From assembly GCF_019599405.1 (NCBI RefSeq), contig NZ_RKLQ01000001.1, forward strand, positions 1,116,001 through 1,180,000: a stretch of DNA of 64,000 nucleotides, given 5' to 3'. Positions 24,930 to 33,410 of the stretch are shown piece after piece. Both the position numbers and the translations under genes were made by a program. The DNA is from Haloarcula salinisoli (lineage in GTDB: Archaea; Halobacteriota; Halobacteria; Halobacteriales; Haloarculaceae). Under the pieces are notes generated by a model. The model had not been told where the DNA came from, did not search any database, and saw only the letters and a program-made list of their open reading frames with translations. Within the stretch, counting starts at the first letter, position 1. Each line of letters starts with the position of its first letter.

Positions 24930-26689
24930 GCTACCCGAACGTCAACACTCTCTGGGCCGAGACGCTGGTAGAAGAACTGGTCGCCGGCGGGGTCGAAGCG
25001 GTGTGTGTCTCGCCGGGCAGTCGCTCGACGCCGCTCACCGTTGCCTGTGCCGAACACACCGACCTGCGCGTCTATTCACACCTCGACGAACGCTCTTCGG
25101 CCTTCTTCGCACTGGGGCGGGCGAAACGGACTGGCGAGCCGACGCCGCTCGTCTGTACCTCGGGGACTGCGGCCGCGAACTTCCACCCCGCAGTCATCGA
25201 GGCCAGCCAGTCCGGGGTGCCGATGCTCGTCCTCACCGCAGACCGGCCGCCGGAACTCACCGATAGCGGGGCCAACCAGACTATCGATCAGGAGAAACTG
25301 TACGGCGACGCCGTCCGCTGGTACCGCGATATGCCCGAGCCGGCGGCCGAGCCGCGCAAGGTGCGGATGTTGCGAACCACTGTCGCGCGGGCGCTCGCCA
25401 ACAGTACCGGCAGCGACCCCGGTCCGGTCCATCTGAACTGTCGGTTCCGCAAGCCGCTGGAGCCGACGCCGGTACCCGACGACCACCCCGAGGGCGTCCC
25501 CGAGAACTGGGCCGGCGGCGACCCGCTCGCCGCCGAGGGCCGCGACGGCCCGTTCGTCACGACCGCCCAGGGCGCCGGCCGACTCGACGACGCCGACCTG
25601 TCACGCGTCGTTTCGCCGGTCGAGGCCGCCGACCGCGGCCTCGTCGTCGCAGGGCCGGCGGACGGGGGGCTGGGGTCCGACGCGCTGGGGGCGCTGGCCG
25701 ACGCGACGGGGTTCCCCGTCCTCGCGGACCCCCTCTCGAATCTCCGCTCTGGCTCCCACGTCGCCGACCACCCCGTCCTCGGCGGCTACGACGCGTATCT
25801 GGGGACCGACGCCGTCGCCGACTGGCCCGACCCCGACGTAGTACTGCGCTTTGGCGCCTCGCCGACCTCGAAGCCCCTGCGCCAGTACCTCCGAGACGCC
25901 GACTGTCGGCAGTTCGTCGTCGCCCCCAGCGGCCGCTGGACGGAGGCGACCTTCACCGCCAGCGACCTGCTGGTCGCGGACCCTGACGAGACGGCGAGAG
26001 ATATCGCCGAGCGGGTGGCCGAACCGGGTGACCCCGCGTGGGCCGACCGCTTCCGGCGTGCCGACCAGACTCACTGGGACACAGTCACGGACGCACTGGA
26101 CGGGGCCTACTGGGAGGGCGGTGTGCTGGCCGACGTGACACGGCTGGCCCCCGACCCGGCGACGCTGTTCGTCTCGAACAGTATGCCCGTCCGCGACCTG
26201 GACCGCTTTGGCGAGCCGCGGACGGCCGACCACACGGTGCTAGGGAACCGCGGCGCGAGCGGTATCGACGGCATCACGTCGACGGCACTGGGGGCGGGCA
26301 GTGCCACCGAGGACCCGCTCGTGCTCGTCACCGGTGACCTGGCGTACTACCACGACATGAACGGGTTGCTCGCGCTCGCTCGCTGTGGCGTCGACGCCAC
26401 TATCGTCCTCGTCGACAACGACGGCGGCGGCATCTTCCATATGCTCCCCATCGAGGACCACGAGACCTTCGAGTCCCAGTTCAAGACGCCACACGGGCTG
26501 GACTTCGAGCCCACCGGCGAGCTCTATGGGCTGGCGTTCGAACGCCTCGAGAGTCGCGAGGCGTTCGTCGACGCGTTCGAGCGCTCCGCGGGCAGCGGTG
26601 GGACCCAGGTGCTGTCGGTCGCCTTCGACGCCGCGGACAGCCACGCCCGACGTGACGCACTCCAGGACCGACTCGTCGACGCGTTCTAG
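24926..26689 (+). CDS. menD: 2-succinyl-5-enolpyruvyl-6-hydroxy-3-cyclohexene-1-carboxylate synthase
   Basis: The 587-residue thiamin-diphosphate enzyme joins isochorismate with 2-oxoglutarate-derived succinic semialdehyde. Seen are CVSPGSRSTPLTVA (about 27-40), TSGTAAANFHPAVIEA (about 76-91), GNRGASGIDG near 439-448 and the ThDP/Mg2+ loop LVTGDLAYYHDMNG then VLVDNDGGGIFHMLP near 495-510. Its length is typical. The start at 24926 shares the ATGA with the menF stop; the longer open frame to 24440 lies inside menF and is not real. The gene converges on, and overlaps by 4 nt, the DnaJ-like gene. Confidence 0.96.
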   Translation: MSYPNVNTLWAETLVEELVAGGVEAVCVSPGSRSTPLTVACAEHTDLRVYSHLDERSSAFFALGRAKRTGEPTPLVCTSGTAAANFHPAVIEASQSGVPMLVLTADRPPELTDSGANQTIDQEKLYGDAVRWYRDMPEPAAEPRKVRMLRTTVARALANSTGSDPGPVHLNCRFRKPLEPTPVPDDHPEGVPENWAGGDPLAAEGRDGPFVTTAQGAGRLDDADLSRVVSPVEAADRGLVVAGPADGGLGSDALGALADATGFPVLADPLSNLRSGSHVADHPVLGGYDAYLGTDAVADWPDPDVVLRFGASPTSKPLRQYLRDADCRQFVVAPSGRWTEATFTASDLLVADPDETARDIAERVAEPGDPAWADRFRRADQTHWDTVTDALDGAYWEGGVLADVTRLAPDPATLFVSNSMPVRDLDRFGEPRTADHTVLGNRGASGIDGITSTALGAGSATEDPLVLVTGDLAYYHDMNGLLALARCGVDATIVLVDNDGGGIFHMLPIEDHETFESQFKTPHGLDFEPTGELYGLAFERLESREAFVDAFERSAGSGGTQVLSVAFDAADSHARRDALQDRLVDAF

Positions 26690-27627
26690 TACCGCAGGGC
26701 CGCAGCCGTCAGTACCGAGAAGCCAAAGGGGAGGACGGTGCCTAACAGTACGACGAGCCCGACGGGCGAGACGTAACCGACACCGAACAGCCCCAGCCCG
26801 ACGATACTAATGGCGCTCCAGCCGCCAAAGAGCAACACCGCCACGCGTGGCATCGACTGGAGATACATTATCGTCAACAGCGTACACGCGCTGAGTATCA
26901 CGTTGACAAATGGCGGGAACGCGGGGAGGAGGGCCGAAAACAACAGCACGGGGTAGAGCGCGAAGAAGAGACCAAGTAGTGTGAGTTGTCGGCCCTGGGG
27001 CAACAGGGGCCCGTGGCTGGTCGACGTGGAGACGTTCTCGCGGACGCTGTAGGTGCTGCCACTCGCCGTTGCGCTGGTCGTGTCGGTGGCCGCTGTCCGG
27101 CGTCCGCCGGTCGGTGTCGTCTCGTAGTCGCTGGTACTCCTGGTCGTACTCGTCGAGGCAGACGCCGACGCGGTGTCTGCGTCGTCGGTCCCGGTCCGCC
27201 CTTCCTGGGCGGTCTCACGACGCCGCTGTCGGGCGTCCCGGGCCTTTCGGCGCTCCTGGCTGACGCGCTCGCTGGCCCGCTGTTCCCGTCGAGCGCGGCT
27301 CTGGCTCGTACCACCGCTGGTCCCGGTGTCGCTCGAACGGGCGTCGCTGTCAGTGTCGCGACCGCTCGTCTCGGTCGCCGCGTCCCTCGCAGCAGCCGCG
27401 CCGTCCCCGACGTAGGCCTCGTGACCCAGGCGGTCGTAGCGCGCCCGCTCGTCCTCGTCGACGAGCACGTCGCGGGCTTCGATGAGCGTCTTCGTGGCCT
27501 GGCCCGCGTCGTCGTCGTCGCTGACGTCGGGATGGGTCTCCTTGAGCCGCTCCCGGTAGGCGGACTCTATCTCGTCGGTCGTCGCGTCCTCGGCGACGCC
27601 GAGCACGTCGTAGAAGCTCTCGGTCAT
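26686..27627 (-). CDS. J-domain protein with C-terminal membrane segments
   Basis: The 313-residue protein has an N-terminal J domain (1-68) with the essential HPD at 32-34 (LKETHPDVSDDD), so it can stimulate an Hsp70 ATPase. A long low-complexity Ser/Thr/Arg/Glu linker (about 75-205) follows, then three to four hydrophobic helices (LTLLGLFFALYPVLLFSALL..., VGLVVLLGTVLPFGFSVLTAAAL) to the C-terminus. No zinc-finger or DnaJ C-terminal domain is present. The design suggests a membrane-tethered co-chaperone with a cytoplasmic J domain. It converges with menD. Confidence 0.85.
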   Translation of the reverse strand: MTESFYDVLGVAEDATTDEIESAYRERLKETHPDVSDDDDAGQATKTLIEARDVLVDEDERARYDRLGHEAYVGDGAAAARDAATETSGRDTDSDARSSDTGTSGGTSQSRARREQRASERVSQERRKARDARQRRRETAQEGRTGTDDADTASASASTSTTRSTSDYETTPTGGRRTAATDTTSATASGSTYSVRENVSTSTSHGPLLPQGRQLTLLGLFFALYPVLLFSALLPAFPPFVNVILSACTLLTIMYLQSMPRVAVLLFGGWSAISIVGLGLFGVGYVSPVGLVVLLGTVLPFGFSVLTAAALRY

Positions 27628-27686
27628 GAGGGGCGGCGTTGGTACGTAGTCGGCAACATCTCAGTATAAAACCTCGTGACCAATTA

Positions 27687-27932
27687 TCAGTCCCTGGTGA
27701 ACTCGTCTCTCGTCGGTCCGTCGGTACTCCGGTCGGCCATCAGCTCCAGCGCCGTCGCGATTCGGCCCAGCCGCACGACGGCGAGGTAAAACAGATAGAA
27801 GAACCAGAACCCGAGGACGAGGAGGAGGCCAAGCAGTATCTGCTGGAGGATAAACACGCTGTACAGCAACACGAGAACGGAGACCAGCGCGAGCGCGGCC
27901 ATCGGACCGGGGCGCTTGAGCGGGGCGGACAT
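27687..27932 (-). CDS. Small two-helix membrane protein
   Basis: This 81-residue protein has two closely spaced hydrophobic helices (MAALALVSVLVLLYSVFIL and LLGLLLVLGFWFFYLFYLAVV), then a short charged tail. The start at 27932 (MSAPLKRPG) gives a clean topology; the longer frame reads through the menB promoter area. It is divergent from menB across 73 bp. Family and role unknown. Confidence 0.65.
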   Translation of the reverse strand: MSAPLKRPGPMAALALVSVLVLLYSVFILQQILLGLLLVLGFWFFYLFYLAVVRLGRIATALELMADRSTDGPTRDEFTRD

Positions 27933-28005
27933 AGTTTCATATATGGAACAGGTAGACAAAACATTTCTGACAACGCTTTTCCCGTTCTCGGCCCGCAACG
28001 GAGGT

Positions 28006-28908
28006 ATGGTCTCAGAGATTTTCGACCCGGAGCGCTGGGACGCCGTCGACCGATTTGACTTCACCGACATCACCTACCACCGCTCGACAGAGACAGGCGT
28101 GGTGCGCATCGCCTTCGACCGGCCGGAAAAGCGCAACGCCTTCCGCCCCGAGACGGTGGACGAACTTTCGACGGCACTGGACCACGCCAAGCGGCTCACC
28201 GACGTGGGCTGTGTCATCATCACCGGCAACGGCCCCTCCGAGAAGGACGGCGGCTGGGCGTTTTGCTCGGGCGGCGACCAGTCGATTCGGGGCGAGAGCG
28301 GGTACGAGTACGAGGCAGATGCCGATATCGGTGACCCAGATGCGCCGGAGAACGTCGGTCGCCTCCACATCCTGGAGGTCCAGCGCCAGATTCGCCACAT
28401 TCCCAAACCAGTCGTCGCCGTCGTCCCGGGGTGGGCCGTCGGCGGCGGCCACTCGCTGCACGTGGTCTGTGACCTGACGCTGGCCAGCGAGGAACACGCG
28501 AAGTTCCTCCAGACCGACCCCGACGTGGGGAGTTTCGACGGTGGCTTTGGCTCGGCGTATCTCGCCCGCCAGATCGGCCAGAAGAAGGCCCGCGAGGTGT
28601 TCTTCCTCGGGAAGACGTATTCGGCCGAGGAGGCTGCGGACATGGGGATGGTCAACGAAGTCGTCCCCCACGAGGAACTCGAAGCGACGGCCATCGAGTG
28701 GGCCGAGCGGATGATGGAGAAATCGCCCACGGCGATGCGGATGCTGAAGTACGCCTTCAACCTCGACTCGGACGGGATGGTCGGCCAGCAGGTCTTCGCC
28801 GGGGAGGCGACCCGACTCGCCTACATGACCGAGGAGGCCCAGGAAGGTCGGGACGCGTTCAACGAGGGACGAGAGCCGGATTTCAGCGACGAACCCTGGC
28901 ACTACTGA
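28006..28908 (+). CDS. menB: 1,4-dihydroxy-2-naphthoyl-CoA synthase
   Basis: The 300-residue crotonase-fold enzyme closes the second ring of the naphthoquinone from o-succinylbenzoyl-CoA. MenB-specific sequence is plain: FDRPEKRNAFRPETVDEL, SGGDQSIRG, GWAVGGGHSLHVVCDLTLAS, and PDVGSFDGGFGSAYLARQIGQ with the characteristic aspartate and serine. A GGAGGT ribosome site directly abuts ATG 28006, which fixes the start against an open frame to 27916. It stands 1.3 kb from menD and is separately transcribed. Confidence 0.95.
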   Translation: MVSEIFDPERWDAVDRFDFTDITYHRSTETGVVRIAFDRPEKRNAFRPETVDELSTALDHAKRLTDVGCVIITGNGPSEKDGGWAFCSGGDQSIRGESGYEYEADADIGDPDAPENVGRLHILEVQRQIRHIPKPVVAVVPGWAVGGGHSLHVVCDLTLASEEHAKFLQTDPDVGSFDGGFGSAYLARQIGQKKAREVFFLGKTYSAEEAADMGMVNEVVPHEELEATAIEWAERMMEKSPTAMRMLKYAFNLDSDGMVGQQVFAGEATRLAYMTEEAQEGRDAFNEGREPDFSDEPWHY

Positions 28909-29107
28909 TACTGGTGGCTGTATGGACGTGGGGATAACGAGCTCAGAGTAGTACCCTGGGCGTGGACGATTCCAGACCCGCTTGACTGTAGCTGCCTCTC
29001 TGGAGCTTTCTTTCGTGAAAAACTATGGCATTTATCCTCCTCACACTGTCTCGTGCTACTGTGTTCCAAATGACCGACTCCAGTAAACGAGCAACTGCGG
29101 GCGAACA
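28909..29107. other. Lower-GC spacer upstream of the SDR gene
   Basis: No gene is seen. The stretch is visibly richer in A+T than its surroundings (CTTTCTTTCGTGAAAAACTATGGC...). GCATTTATCC near 29029-29038 is a TATA-like site but lies about 75 nt before the next ATG. Confidence 0.4.
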
Positions 29108-29890
29108 ATGAGTCAACTACTCACAGACGAGACGGCCATCGTGACGGGCGGGGCAAGTGGCATCGGCCGGAACATCGCGTTGACGTTTGCCGATAACGGA
29201 GCCGATGTCGTCGTCGCCGACGTCCGGGAAACGCCACGAGAAGGTGGCGAGCCGACACACGAGCAAATTACGACCGAGACCGACCGAACGGCGGTCTTCG
29301 TCGAGTGCGATGTGACCGAGCGAGCGGATGTAGAAGCCGCTGTCGACGCTGCCGACAAGCTCGGCGGCCTCGACATCATGGTCAACAACGCAGGCATTCA
29401 CAGTGAGACCCCGTTCCTCGAGATTACGGAAGCGGAATACGACCAGCTCATGGACGTTAACGTCAAAGGCACCTTTTTCGGGGCGCAGGTCGCTGGCGAA
29501 CGACTAATCGAAAACGACGAGGGCGGGACGATCATCAACATGGCGAGCCTCGCGGCAGATAGCGGGGCCGCTTACCAGACGATATACAGTGCTTCGAAAG
29601 GGGCAGTGAAATCACTGACCTACGCGCTGGCTGACTACTTCGGTGGCCACGGGGTTCGCGTCAACGCTATCAAACCAAGTTTCACCGAGACACAGATGTT
29701 AGCTCAGGGGGGAATGGGAGAAGGTGAAGCCGGCAAACGACTCCAGGAGGCAATGCTGGGTGGGACACCCGCCGGTCGCTTCGGCCAACCCGATGAAATC
29801 GCGGATGTGGCGCTGTTTCTCGCCAGTGATATGAGTTCCTACGTCAACGGTGAGTCGATCCTGGTCGATGGGGGTCTCGGGAATACCTAG
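29108..29890 (+). CDS. Short-chain dehydrogenase/reductase
   Basis: The 260-residue NAD(P)-dependent oxidoreductase has a TGGASGIG cofactor loop (14-21), NNAG near 94-97, a serine in INMASLAAD and the catalytic YSASK near 160-164. The C-terminal end (YVNGESILVDGGLGNT) is typical of the classical FabG/glucose-dehydrogenase-like branch. D in VVADVRE after strand 2 suggests NAD preference. Its base composition is lower in GC and its codons are less biased than in neighbouring genes, hinting at recent transfer. It breaks the menaquinone region between menB and menACE. Substrate unknown. Confidence 0.88.
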   Translation: MSQLLTDETAIVTGGASGIGRNIALTFADNGADVVVADVRETPREGGEPTHEQITTETDRTAVFVECDVTERADVEAAVDAADKLGGLDIMVNNAGIHSETPFLEITEAEYDQLMDVNVKGTFFGAQVAGERLIENDEGGTIINMASLAADSGAAYQTIYSASKGAVKSLTYALADYFGGHGVRVNAIKPSFTETQMLAQGGMGEGEAGKRLQEAMLGGTPAGRFGQPDEIADVALFLASDMSSYVNGESILVDGGLGNT

Positions 29891-29932
29891 TCGCCGTCAG
29901 TCTGATTGGGGCAGGCCCGGCCCTGCTATAGC

Positions 29933-31543
29933 TCACCCCTCCCCTATCATCCGGTCTTCCTCGTCCCACTCGCGCTGGCGCAGTTCGTACTTCTGGACCT
30001 TTCCGGTGGCCGTCGTCGGGAGCGACTCGACGAACTCGACCTTGCTGACCGCCTTGTAGGTCGCCAGATGCGCACGGGTGAACGAGACGAGTTCGTCCAC
30101 GTCGGTCCCCGGCTCGTCGGGGTCGCCCGAGGTCGGGACGACGAACGCCTTCGGGGTCTCGCCCCACTCGCTGCTGGGGGCCGGGATGACCGCCACGTCC
30201 GCGACGGCGTCGTGTTCGTACAGCGTGTCCTCCAGCTCGATGCTGGAGATGTTCTCGCCGCCGGAGATGATGATGTCCTTCTTGCGGTCGCGGATAGCTA
30301 TCATCCCGTTCTCGTCGACCGTCGCGAGGTCGCCGGTGTGGTAGTACCCCTCGATGCGGTCGGTGAACGCTTCCTCGGTCGCCTCGGGCTTGTTCCAGTA
30401 GCGGTCCATCACCTGGTTGCCCCGGACGACGACCTCGCCGAGCGTCGCGTCGTCTTCGGGGACGTCCGTCCCGTCTTCGTCGACAACGCGAACCTCCGTG
30501 CCGAGATAGCCCAGTCCCTGGCGCTTCTTCACGGCAAAGCGGGCGTCGCTCCCGTCCTCGAAGAACCGGCGCGCATCCGAGGTGGTGATGAGCGGTCCCG
30601 TCTCGGTCGCCCCGTAGACGTGTTTGAGATACCAGCCGAAGTCGTCCTCCACGGCGCGGATGACCGCCTCGGGCGGGGCGCTGCCGGCGGTGGCGATACG
30701 GACGTCACGGTCGCCGGTCGTCGCCACGTCGTGGCGCTCGTAGTAGTCGACCAGCATGTTGAGCACTGTCGGCGCGCCACAGAGGTACGTGACGTCTTCT
30801 GTGCGGATGGCCTCGAAGATGCCGCCGGCGTCCACCCCGCGCGTACAGACGTGTGTCGCGCCCATCCCCGTCACCGCGAAGATGTGTCCCCAGCCGTTGA
30901 CGTGGAACATCGGGAGCGTCCAGAGGTAGACGTCGTCGTCGCGTATCTCCTGGTGGAGGCTCACGATGTAGGCGTGGAGCGTCTCGGTCCGGTGGGTCCG
31001 ACAGACGCCTTTGGGGTCGCCCGTCGTCCCGGAGGTGTAGTTGATAGTGATGACGTCGTTCTCGTCCATCTTGGGTCGCTCGAACGTCTCGTCGGTGTCG
31101 ACGAGTTCGTCGAAGGACTCCCAGTCGCCGTCGACGGCGTCGGTGTCGTTCGTCACGAACGTCTCCGTCGGGACCTCGTCTCGTACGGCTTCGATTTTCT
31201 CGGCGTGTTCGTAGTCGGCGTAGATGGCGTCGACGCCGGCGTCTTCGAGGATGTACTCGAAGTCGTCCGGGACCAGCCGGTAGTTCAGCGGCGTGTGGAC
31301 CGCCCCGAGTTGCATGATGCCGTAGGCCGCTTCGAGGTGGTAGTGGGTGTTCGGGTCCAGCACGGCCACCCGGTCCCCCTTCTCGATGCCGCGGTCCGCG
31401 AGGGCCGCGGCGAACCCGTCGGCGCGGGCACCGAACTCGTCGTACGTGTACCGGTCGCCGGTCGTCGCGACGATGGCCTCCCTGTCGCCGTAGTATCGTC
31501 GCGCACGGTCGAGAAAGTCGGTCACGAGGAGTGGCTTTTCCAT
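29933..31543 (-). CDS. Acyl-CoA synthetase (AMP-forming)
   Basis: The 536-residue ANL-superfamily ligase adenylates a carboxylic acid and transfers it to CoA. Signatures: INYTSGTTGDPKGV (about 169-182), the YGATETGP motif near 314-321, YHTGDLATVDENG near 406-418, RKKDIIISGGENIS near 424-437 and the C-terminal lysine of TATGKVQKYELR. This branch is usually annotated medium/long-chain fatty-acid-CoA ligase. It could load substrates for the beta-oxidation fusion at 2353, but that link is only inferred. A palindromic ATTATATAAT box gives a leaderless transcript. Confidence 0.9.
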   Translation of the reverse strand: MEKPLLVTDFLDRARRYYGDREAIVATTGDRYTYDEFGARADGFAAALADRGIEKGDRVAVLDPNTHYHLEAAYGIMQLGAVHTPLNYRLVPDDFEYILEDAGVDAIYADYEHAEKIEAVRDEVPTETFVTNDTDAVDGDWESFDELVDTDETFERPKMDENDVITINYTSGTTGDPKGVCRTHRTETLHAYIVSLHQEIRDDDVYLWTLPMFHVNGWGHIFAVTGMGATHVCTRGVDAGGIFEAIRTEDVTYLCGAPTVLNMLVDYYERHDVATTGDRDVRIATAGSAPPEAVIRAVEDDFGWYLKHVYGATETGPLITTSDARRFFEDGSDARFAVKKRQGLGYLGTEVRVVDEDGTDVPEDDATLGEVVVRGNQVMDRYWNKPEATEEAFTDRIEGYYHTGDLATVDENGMIAIRDRKKDIIISGGENISSIELEDTLYEHDAVADVAVIPAPSSEWGETPKAFVVPTSGDPDEPGTDVDELVSFTRAHLATYKAVSKVEFVESLPTTATGKVQKYELRQREWDEEDRMIGEG

Positions 31544-31566
31544 TGCAGAGATACGTACGAATAATC

Positions 31567-31576
31567 ATTATATAAT
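31567..31576 (-). promoter_or_regulatory. TATA box of the acyl-CoA synthetase gene
   Basis: ATTATATAAT is centred 28 nt before the ATG at 31543, so transcription should begin at or next to the start codon. Confidence 0.7.
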
Positions 31577-31619
31577 CTCTTTGTCTCGTCGGAGCGGCGG
31601 TGACGACTGCGGTCTGGCG

Positions 31620-33410
31620 TTACTCCGACGGCACCTCGGCGAGCGGCAGCGTCAGTTCGACTTCGGTCCCGCGGTCGGTCTCGCTGATACTGAACGTCCC
31701 GCCGCTGTTTGTCGCCATCCACCGGACGAACCACAGTCCGAGCCCCTGGGTGTGCTGGAGCTCGTCTTCGATGCCCGAGTTGAGCGCGTCCAGCTCCACC
31801 GCTTCCAGCCGGTCGCCGTCGTGGCAGACATAGATACTGACGGTCCCGTCCTCGGTATCGGCGGCCATCTCGACAACCACCTCGACGTCGGCCCCAGCAG
31901 TCGCGGCACGCTTAAGCAGCTCGCCCATTGCCAGCTCGTAGGAGTCGTGAGCCCTCGCCCACAGGGACTCGGGGATGTCGGCGACGATACGGACACCGTC
32001 GTGTTCAATACGGACCTCTTCGACTGCGTGCCCGGTCTCCTCGCCAACGTCGACTGGGCCGACGGCATCGTCCTCGGCCGGGTCTATGGTCCGCTTGAAC
32101 CCGCGGGCCGTCTCGGCCAGTTCGAGCAGTTCCTCGCCGGCGCGCTCGATGGTCGTCGCCGCGTCGACGATTTCACCGTCCTCGCTCCGCTCGTTTATCC
32201 GGTCGACCTGTGCCAGCATCACCAGCAGCTTGTTTCGGAGGTTGTGTCGCAGGACGCGGTCGAGCACGGAGAGGCGCGACTCGCGCTCCCGGTCTTCGGT
32301 GATGTCACGACTCACGCAGACGACACCCTCGAACTCGGCCGTCGGCAGGACCGCCACCGTGGTCTGGAAGCGCCGGTGGCGGCCATCCTCGTCCTCGACT
32401 ACGGTGCCGATGGTCATCTCCTCCCTGCCGGACTCCGCGAGATTCAGCACCGCGGCACCGAGCACTTCGGCGTGGTCCTCGCCGAACACCGTCTCCACGT
32501 GACTGCCCAGTATCTCGGCTTCCGTCTGTTGGCTGAACGCCGTGACCGCTTCGTTCACCAGGGTAAACTGGAGGTCGCTGTCGAGCGCGTAGATGGGGTC
32601 TCCGGCGGCATTGACGATCTCCTCGTAACGCTGGAGCGTCTGCGTCCGTTCGACGCGCTCGGTGACGTCCTCCTGAAATCCGACGAAGTGGGTCACCTCC
32701 CCCTCGCCGTACACCGGCGATATCTCCAGCGCGTTCCAGAACATCTCGCCGTTCTTTCGGTAATTCCGTAGCAGGACAGCCACGGGCCGTTCCTCGTCGA
32801 TGGCTCTCCGTATCTCCCGGACGGGCTCGTCCTCGGTATCGGGCCCCTGCAGGAACCGGCAGTTCCGCCCGAGGGTCTCTGAGCGGTCGTAGCCCGTCAT
32901 CTCGAGAAAGGCGTCGTTGACGTACCGGAGCTCCTGGTCGCCGTCGGCGTCGGCGATACTGATGCCAGTCTTCGCGTCGTCCATCGCGCGGGCGAAAAGC
33001 GCCAGCTGCTCGGACTGAGTGCGGGACCTGAGCAACGTCGAGATGCGGTGGCGGAATATCTGCTTCGAGGTGGGGACCGCGAGCACGTCGTCGATACTGT
33101 CCCAGTACGGCCGTGCGGCCTGTTCGGAGTCGCTCGGGCCCAGCACGAGCAGGACGGGGAGTCGGACCGAGCCGAGTTCGCTGCGTCGCTCCTCGATTGT
33201 GTCGACTATCCTCGGGAAGGAGGTCGTGTCTGCGACACAGAGGTCGAACTGTGGGAGCGGCTCCGACTGTTCGACGGTAACGACCTCGAGGTCCACCGAG
33301 TGCAGTTGCTCACTCAGCAGCGCCTGGTCGCGGGGGTTCCCGACATGCAACAGGACGCGGGGCGAACTGTTGAGCAGGCTCTCCGGCCCTTGGAACGACG
33401 AGTCGAACAT
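31620..33410 (-). CDS. LOV-PAS sensor protein of the histidine-kinase type
   Basis: The 596-residue protein has a receiver-like N-terminal domain without a clear phospho-acceptor (about 15-125), a LOV domain (about 135-250), a second PAS (about 255-370), a histidine box (VLRHNLRNKLL, about 384-394) and an HATPase-like end. The LOV domain holds all flavin-site residues: the adduct cysteine C184 in GRNCRFLQ, both asparagines in NYRKNGEMFWN, and the glutamine of FVGFQEDVT, so blue-light sensing is likely. The ATPase part is odd: the N-box asparagine is missing (ELLKRAATA) and DNGPGI is replaced by HDGDRL, while GLGLWFVR remains. Its ATG overlaps the stop of the KaiC-like gene, so the two are translationally coupled. 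Confidence 0.88.
   Translation of the reverse strand: MFDSSFQGPESLLNSSPRVLLHVGNPRDQALLSEQLHSVDLEVVTVEQSEPLPQFDLCVADTTSFPRIVDTIEERRSELGSVRLPVLLVLGPSDSEQAARPYWDSIDDVLAVPTSKQIFRHRISTLLRSRTQSEQLALFARAMDDAKTGISIADADGDQELRYVNDAFLEMTGYDRSETLGRNCRFLQGPDTEDEPVREIRRAIDEERPVAVLLRNYRKNGEMFWNALEISPVYGEGEVTHFVGFQEDVTERVERTQTLQRYEEIVNAAGDPIYALDSDLQFTLVNEAVTAFSQQTEAEILGSHVETVFGEDHAEVLGAAVLNLAESGREEMTIGTVVEDEDGRHRRFQTTVAVLPTAEFEGVVCVSRDITEDRERESRLSVLDRVLRHNLRNKLLVMLAQVDRINERSEDGEIVDAATTIERAGEELLELAETARGFKRTIDPAEDDAVGPVDVGEETGHAVEEVRIEHDGVRIVADIPESLWARAHDSYELAMGELLKRAATAGADVEVVVEMAADTEDGTVSIYVCHDGDRLEAVELDALNSGIEDELQHTQGLGLWFVRWMATNSGGTFSISETDRGTEVELTLPLAEVPSE

Noticed and set aside
29906-31564. 552-residue plus-strand frame opposite the acyl-CoA synthetase
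   Set aside because: The minus-strand ligase has every ANL motif; the antisense product is a Val/Arg/Asp mixture without a fold signature.
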